From Gymnopilus junonius (taxonomy: Eukaryota; Basidiomycota; Agaricomycetes; Agaricales; Galerinaceae), in contig JADNYJ010000004.1 in NCBI GenBank assembly GCA_015501075.1, forward strand, positions 186,001 to 250,000: a DNA stretch of 64,000 nt. Reading direction: 5' to 3'. Each line of letters starts with the position of its first letter. Position 1 is the stretch's first letter. The notes beneath the pieces are model-generated. The model did no database searches. It saw only the letters and a program-made list of their open reading frames with translations, and was not told the DNA's origin. The translations under genes and the position numbers were made by a program. Positions 60,468 through 64,000 of the stretch are shown piece by piece.

Positions 60468-61922
60468 GACGGAGGGTTGCTGACTACGTGTCCTGTCGCA
60501 GGGGAACAAGGAAGGACGTAGAGCGCATGCATTTTCCTTGAGTTCTTATACCAAAACTGCCAAGGCAACTGCGAGAGTCGAGACACCAAAGAAACGCGAC
60601 CCTGACTCTTGTCGAAGATTCGCAGATCCAGGGTCACAAGGTTGACAGAAGGACCTATCTTGGCTTAGTCGCTTAGTCCCTAAGTTTGAATTCTTCGCTT
60701 CCTAAATGACACCGTCTGATATACTCGCCCGAATATTTCACAGAAGTTATTTCGGAAGCTGAACATCACAAGCGGTAGCCCAATACAATGTTTGATCAGG
60801 CGACGACGGAGGTCATTCAATTAAGTTCCAGACCCTTATGCAAGGTGCCTGGGGCACGACATAAGCACTACAGCTTGTATGAGGACCTCAACCTGGAATA
60901 TGTGTTTGTCGTCTTTCTGGGGCACTTGGGTTATATCCACTGGCGCCTGCATGGAGTTAGTCCCTGGAGAAGCTGCTTTGACGGTTGTGAGAATTTAGAT
61001 GAGGGAGTTGAAGAGGCTGAGAAAATTTGATGAAGTGCGATTACACAGAATTACACGAATCCTCCTTATCCGTGTATTTCGGGAATTGTTTGGGAATTAC
61101 AAGTCATCAAAGATGTTTCTGAAAAGTTTGGAACATCCCAGTCATTATTGATCTCACTAGATTTGCTTTACCAGTCTGTACCAGTCCTTTGCATGCCCCC
61201 CGCCTCGTCAGTTCACCCTCATCTCGGCCATGTGCGCTGCTTCACTCTAGATCTTTGGCAGTTGCGAAAACTTCGCACCCAACCCGAATCATCGCGAGCG
61301 CCCATGGTACCGTTAAGTGTGGAAATAATGCCAACACTACAAACACACCTCGCATATGCCATTGGTTCTGGCCCTCTCACTGCTGGATCCATCAACCAAC
61401 AACTCTGTAACCTAGGCGTGAAATGGCACTGTCACTGGGTCTAGGAGCACAAAAGCAGAATCAGTCGCGCTTTTCTTCAGATGTTCCTTGAATTCGCCAA
61501 TAATTTTAGAAAGGAAGGAAACAAACGCATGCTCCGAAATGCTGAATATCGTGATCTTGGTGTGGTGAGGACCAGGGAGGTAAATAAACGTTCAGTGAAC
61601 CTGATTATGGCCGAGAGACTTAAGACTTGATATGAGAGTCTATGAGAGTCTGCAGGGGTTCAACGTTCAACAATCACGCGCGTCGTCGCGTCGCGTACTC
61701 TAATCTCTGCTCTGCTATGCAAAATTCATTTACATCCAGATCGCATAACTCAAAGGAAGCCGATCCACCCAAGGATCTAGGGGAGATAGAGCAATGAAGT
61801 ACTTCGGAATATCTAATAACACATTAATTCCTACAGCTAAGAGTATCTCCAAGGAGAGTTGAAGGAGAGTGGATGAAATGTGGATACCACGTACATAGGG
61901 GCTATCAACCCGCTACGTCCAA
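60468..61922. other. Intergenic between the two permeases
   Basis: This 1.4-kb spacer contains the promoter of the first permease and the 3' region of the second. No further gene is supported. Confidence 0.4.
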
Positions 61923-63949
61923 TCAGAGCGTGTATAAAAAGCCCTCCCGCCCCTCTAAAGGCTCCGCCGCGGTGCCCTGGATGATACTCTTGTTTTTGTG
62001 CCAATAGTGAAGAGTCGTGACTGCCAGAAGAACCAACATTAAAAATTGGCAAGCAACTGTAGCGTAGATTCCAGGAAGATAGGTCGGATAATCAACTTGT
62101 CGAAAGACCAGACTGGCAAAAATCCCCCCTATACCCCCGAACGATACGATTATCGCGGTCGATACCGCCCTCTTTGTGTGAGAAATGATGTTGTTTGAAG
62201 ACTAGTGTTCGCCCCACCCATTATCCATCCGTCAGTATCAACATTCGGACTTTGTAGCCCGTTACTCACATATGCAAGGATTCCAGGAATGCATCCTCCT
62301 GAGCCCGAATTGCTCAAGAAAATACCTATTTTTAAAATTAAGCAAATAAAGTTAAAGAATCGCAAGAACACGTACCTGCATATCTCCAACCAGGACGAGG
62401 CGCAAATCCTGTCAAGAACAAGCCAATCATTGTCATGACAGTCTGGACAGCGATTATTGCGGCTCGTTGACGATATTTGTCGGAAATCCAAGAAAAGAAC
62501 ATTATGCTAACAGTCTAAGGGTGGAAAGTCAGCGAGCCGAAGTGTTGAACAATAACGAATCTGACCGCAAAAATGTAGGGTGGTGCGCTCTTTCGTTCTG
62601 GCTTCAGTGATAGCTCTGAAATCACTTAAGACCTTGAAAACGTACCAGTAACAAGGATGCTGATATACTCCAACCCATTCCTCGCAAAATAATGGTTAAG
62701 AAAGAGCTGTGTTTTTGACTATGAGCTATAGTTCGACAGGACAATCTAGATGAGAAACCTTATCGCATAGGCCGGAAGCGTCGCACACATATACATCAAA
62801 CCTTCATAGCACAACGTCAATCAAATTAGCAGTGAACGATATGCTGAAAATTCAAGATCCATACCCACTGCCCAGAGTTTCCAATCTAGTAAGTGAAGGA
62901 CTAATTTCTCTTTAGTAAGGACGTCAGGTACCGAGTCTCCACGGTCCTTCTCGACCCTTTGAAGAACGAAGGCAGTCTGGTCTGGCCTTAAAAAGGAATT
63001 TTGGTCAGGGAAGCTGGGAATAAAAAACCAGCCAACGATGCCGAAAGCAATAGTGACGGCACCCTCGACGATCTAGTAACGTAAAAATCAAATTTTCTGC
63101 GAAGAACGGACGAATACAGAAAGACTTACGAAAATCCATGCCCATCCAACAATCCCAAAGCGACCATGAAGCAGACTCAAGACGTAAGCAAGTATCGCAC
63201 TGAATCCACCAATAAATATGCCGACAACATAGAAAGCGGCGAGGCTAATACATATGGAGTCAGCATGCTGTTGAAAGCCTTCATCAAATGGAATAAACAA
63301 ACCGTTTCTGGACTTCGTGGCGGGTGTACCTTCATATAACGCCAAAGCATTCAGTACCACTTCGTCATACCTAGGAACATTGAAAGAACGCACCAAGTCG
63401 TGATTATATAGACTAGTGCGGGAAAGAACCCTGCCTAAAATAAGCGGTCAAGGTAGTTAAAATAATGCCTGAACAAATCAGTCAGTGCGCTCACCTCAAA
63501 AGCGCCGAGCAGTGCTCTGCAGAGAGCAAGGAAACCCCATGAAGGCACAAATCCCATAGCTAGCTGGACGGCGCCCCATGAGATAACCAAAGAAGCGAGC
63601 CAATGGACTCCACCCAATTTTCGAAGGAACAAATTACTTGGAAGTTGACTGGGTAAATCCGAACGTCGGAATGTCAGCTGATAGGGACGCGTGCGCTTGA
63701 AGGGACTGGAGTACATACAAAACAATATAGGGGACAAAGTATATACAAGACACGATACTGTAGCGCGATCCAATGCTCAAATGCTTCATGTCATTGAAGT
63801 AAGCGATTAAATGAAGTACAGCATTTTTAAAACGTACGAGGTCATGGTCCATCCCAACCGTACGCGCAAGGCCAAGATTAGAACGGTCAATCAAGGAAAG
63901 TGCAGAAAGAGTTCCAAGAAGGGGAAGAAGTCTCCAATCGACCTTTCGA
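61923..63949 (-). CDS. Second MFS permease (ACS family), 5' end beyond the window
   Basis: This paralogue of the upstream permease starts in the window with an exon at 63949 (RKVDWRLLPLLGTLSALSLIDRSNLGLARTVGMDHDL); its first exon lies past the right edge. Further signatures are YSIVSCIYFVPYIVLQLPSNL, SLVISWGAVQLAMGFVPSWGF, GWAWIFIVEGAVTIAFGIVGWFFIPSFPDQNSFLRPDQ and NNIISHTKRAV. The last exon, 61923-62201, is one piece where the first permease has two introns, and the protein ends GREGFLYTL, matching GFYYTL of its neighbour. Around 63240-63370 the exon limits are uncertain: a stretch with YEGTPATKSRNGLFIPF may be intron rather than coding. The substrate is probably a small organic anion. Confidence 0.78.
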
Positions 63950-64000
63950 CTAAGAAAAGGGGATTGACTGTATTAGAATGTATTGATCAAACAGAGTAAA

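Overview
This is a fungal nuclear window, almost certainly from an agaricomycete basidiomycete. Genes are broken by many short (about 45-80 nt) GT-AG introns plus a few GC-AG introns, with exons as small as 8 nt. The gene content also fits: eIF4G with a C-terminal MA3 domain, a TRK potassium transporter, a Brefeldin A-sensitivity-4-type transporter, F-box proteins and ACS-family permeases. Coding exons were assembled by eye from open frames, splice sites and remembered family signatures; no database search was run.

Layout. At 1-7 kb are a Pcl-type cyclin (+), an intron-containing tRNA-Gly(GCC) (-) and a Nab2-like poly(A)-RNA-binding protein (+). At 7.8-16.8 kb a mitochondrial AAA-like P-loop protein (-) and eIF4G (+) diverge from a 1.3-kb intergenic region. 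At 17.4-21.2 kb is an 18-exon TRK potassium transporter (+), followed by a small unrecognised protein (+). At 23.0-26.3 kb lies a tandem pair of paralogous multi-pass membrane proteins; a 779-bp pogo/Tigger-type element with perfect inverted ends has inserted in the last codons of the first copy. A tiny secreted, GPI-anchor-like protein (+) converges on a 19-exon BRE4/DUF2421 transporter (-, 27.5-32.5 kb). A 3.4-kb gene-poor stretch holds an inverted-repeat (MITE-like) element.

At 35.9-47.7 kb are an alpha-arrestin (+), Tim22 (-), a 62-residue secreted peptide (+), an F-box protein (-) and N-acetylglucosamine-6-phosphate deacetylase (-). The arrestin, Tim22 and deacetylase each need single-base frame corrections, which none of the genes in the first 33 kb need. 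Either several neighbouring genes are decaying or the consensus is poor there; Tim22 is essential, so consensus error is the simpler reading. At 51.3-53.1 kb is a bZIP transcription factor (-) with a hydrophobic stretch after its zipper. A 5-kb stretch without a supportable gene follows, then two paralogous ACS-family MFS permeases (-) fill 58.2 kb to the right edge; the second is cut by the edge.

The genes are mostly unrelated housekeeping and transport functions (translation, RNA binding, potassium uptake, mitochondrial import, amino-sugar catabolism, anion transport). I see no biosynthetic cluster and no clear novel multi-gene system. The most unusual items are the transposon-rewritten C-terminus of the membrane-protein pair, the frame-break zone, the possibly membrane-tethered bZIP factor and the AAA-like protein with an atypical Walker B strand.
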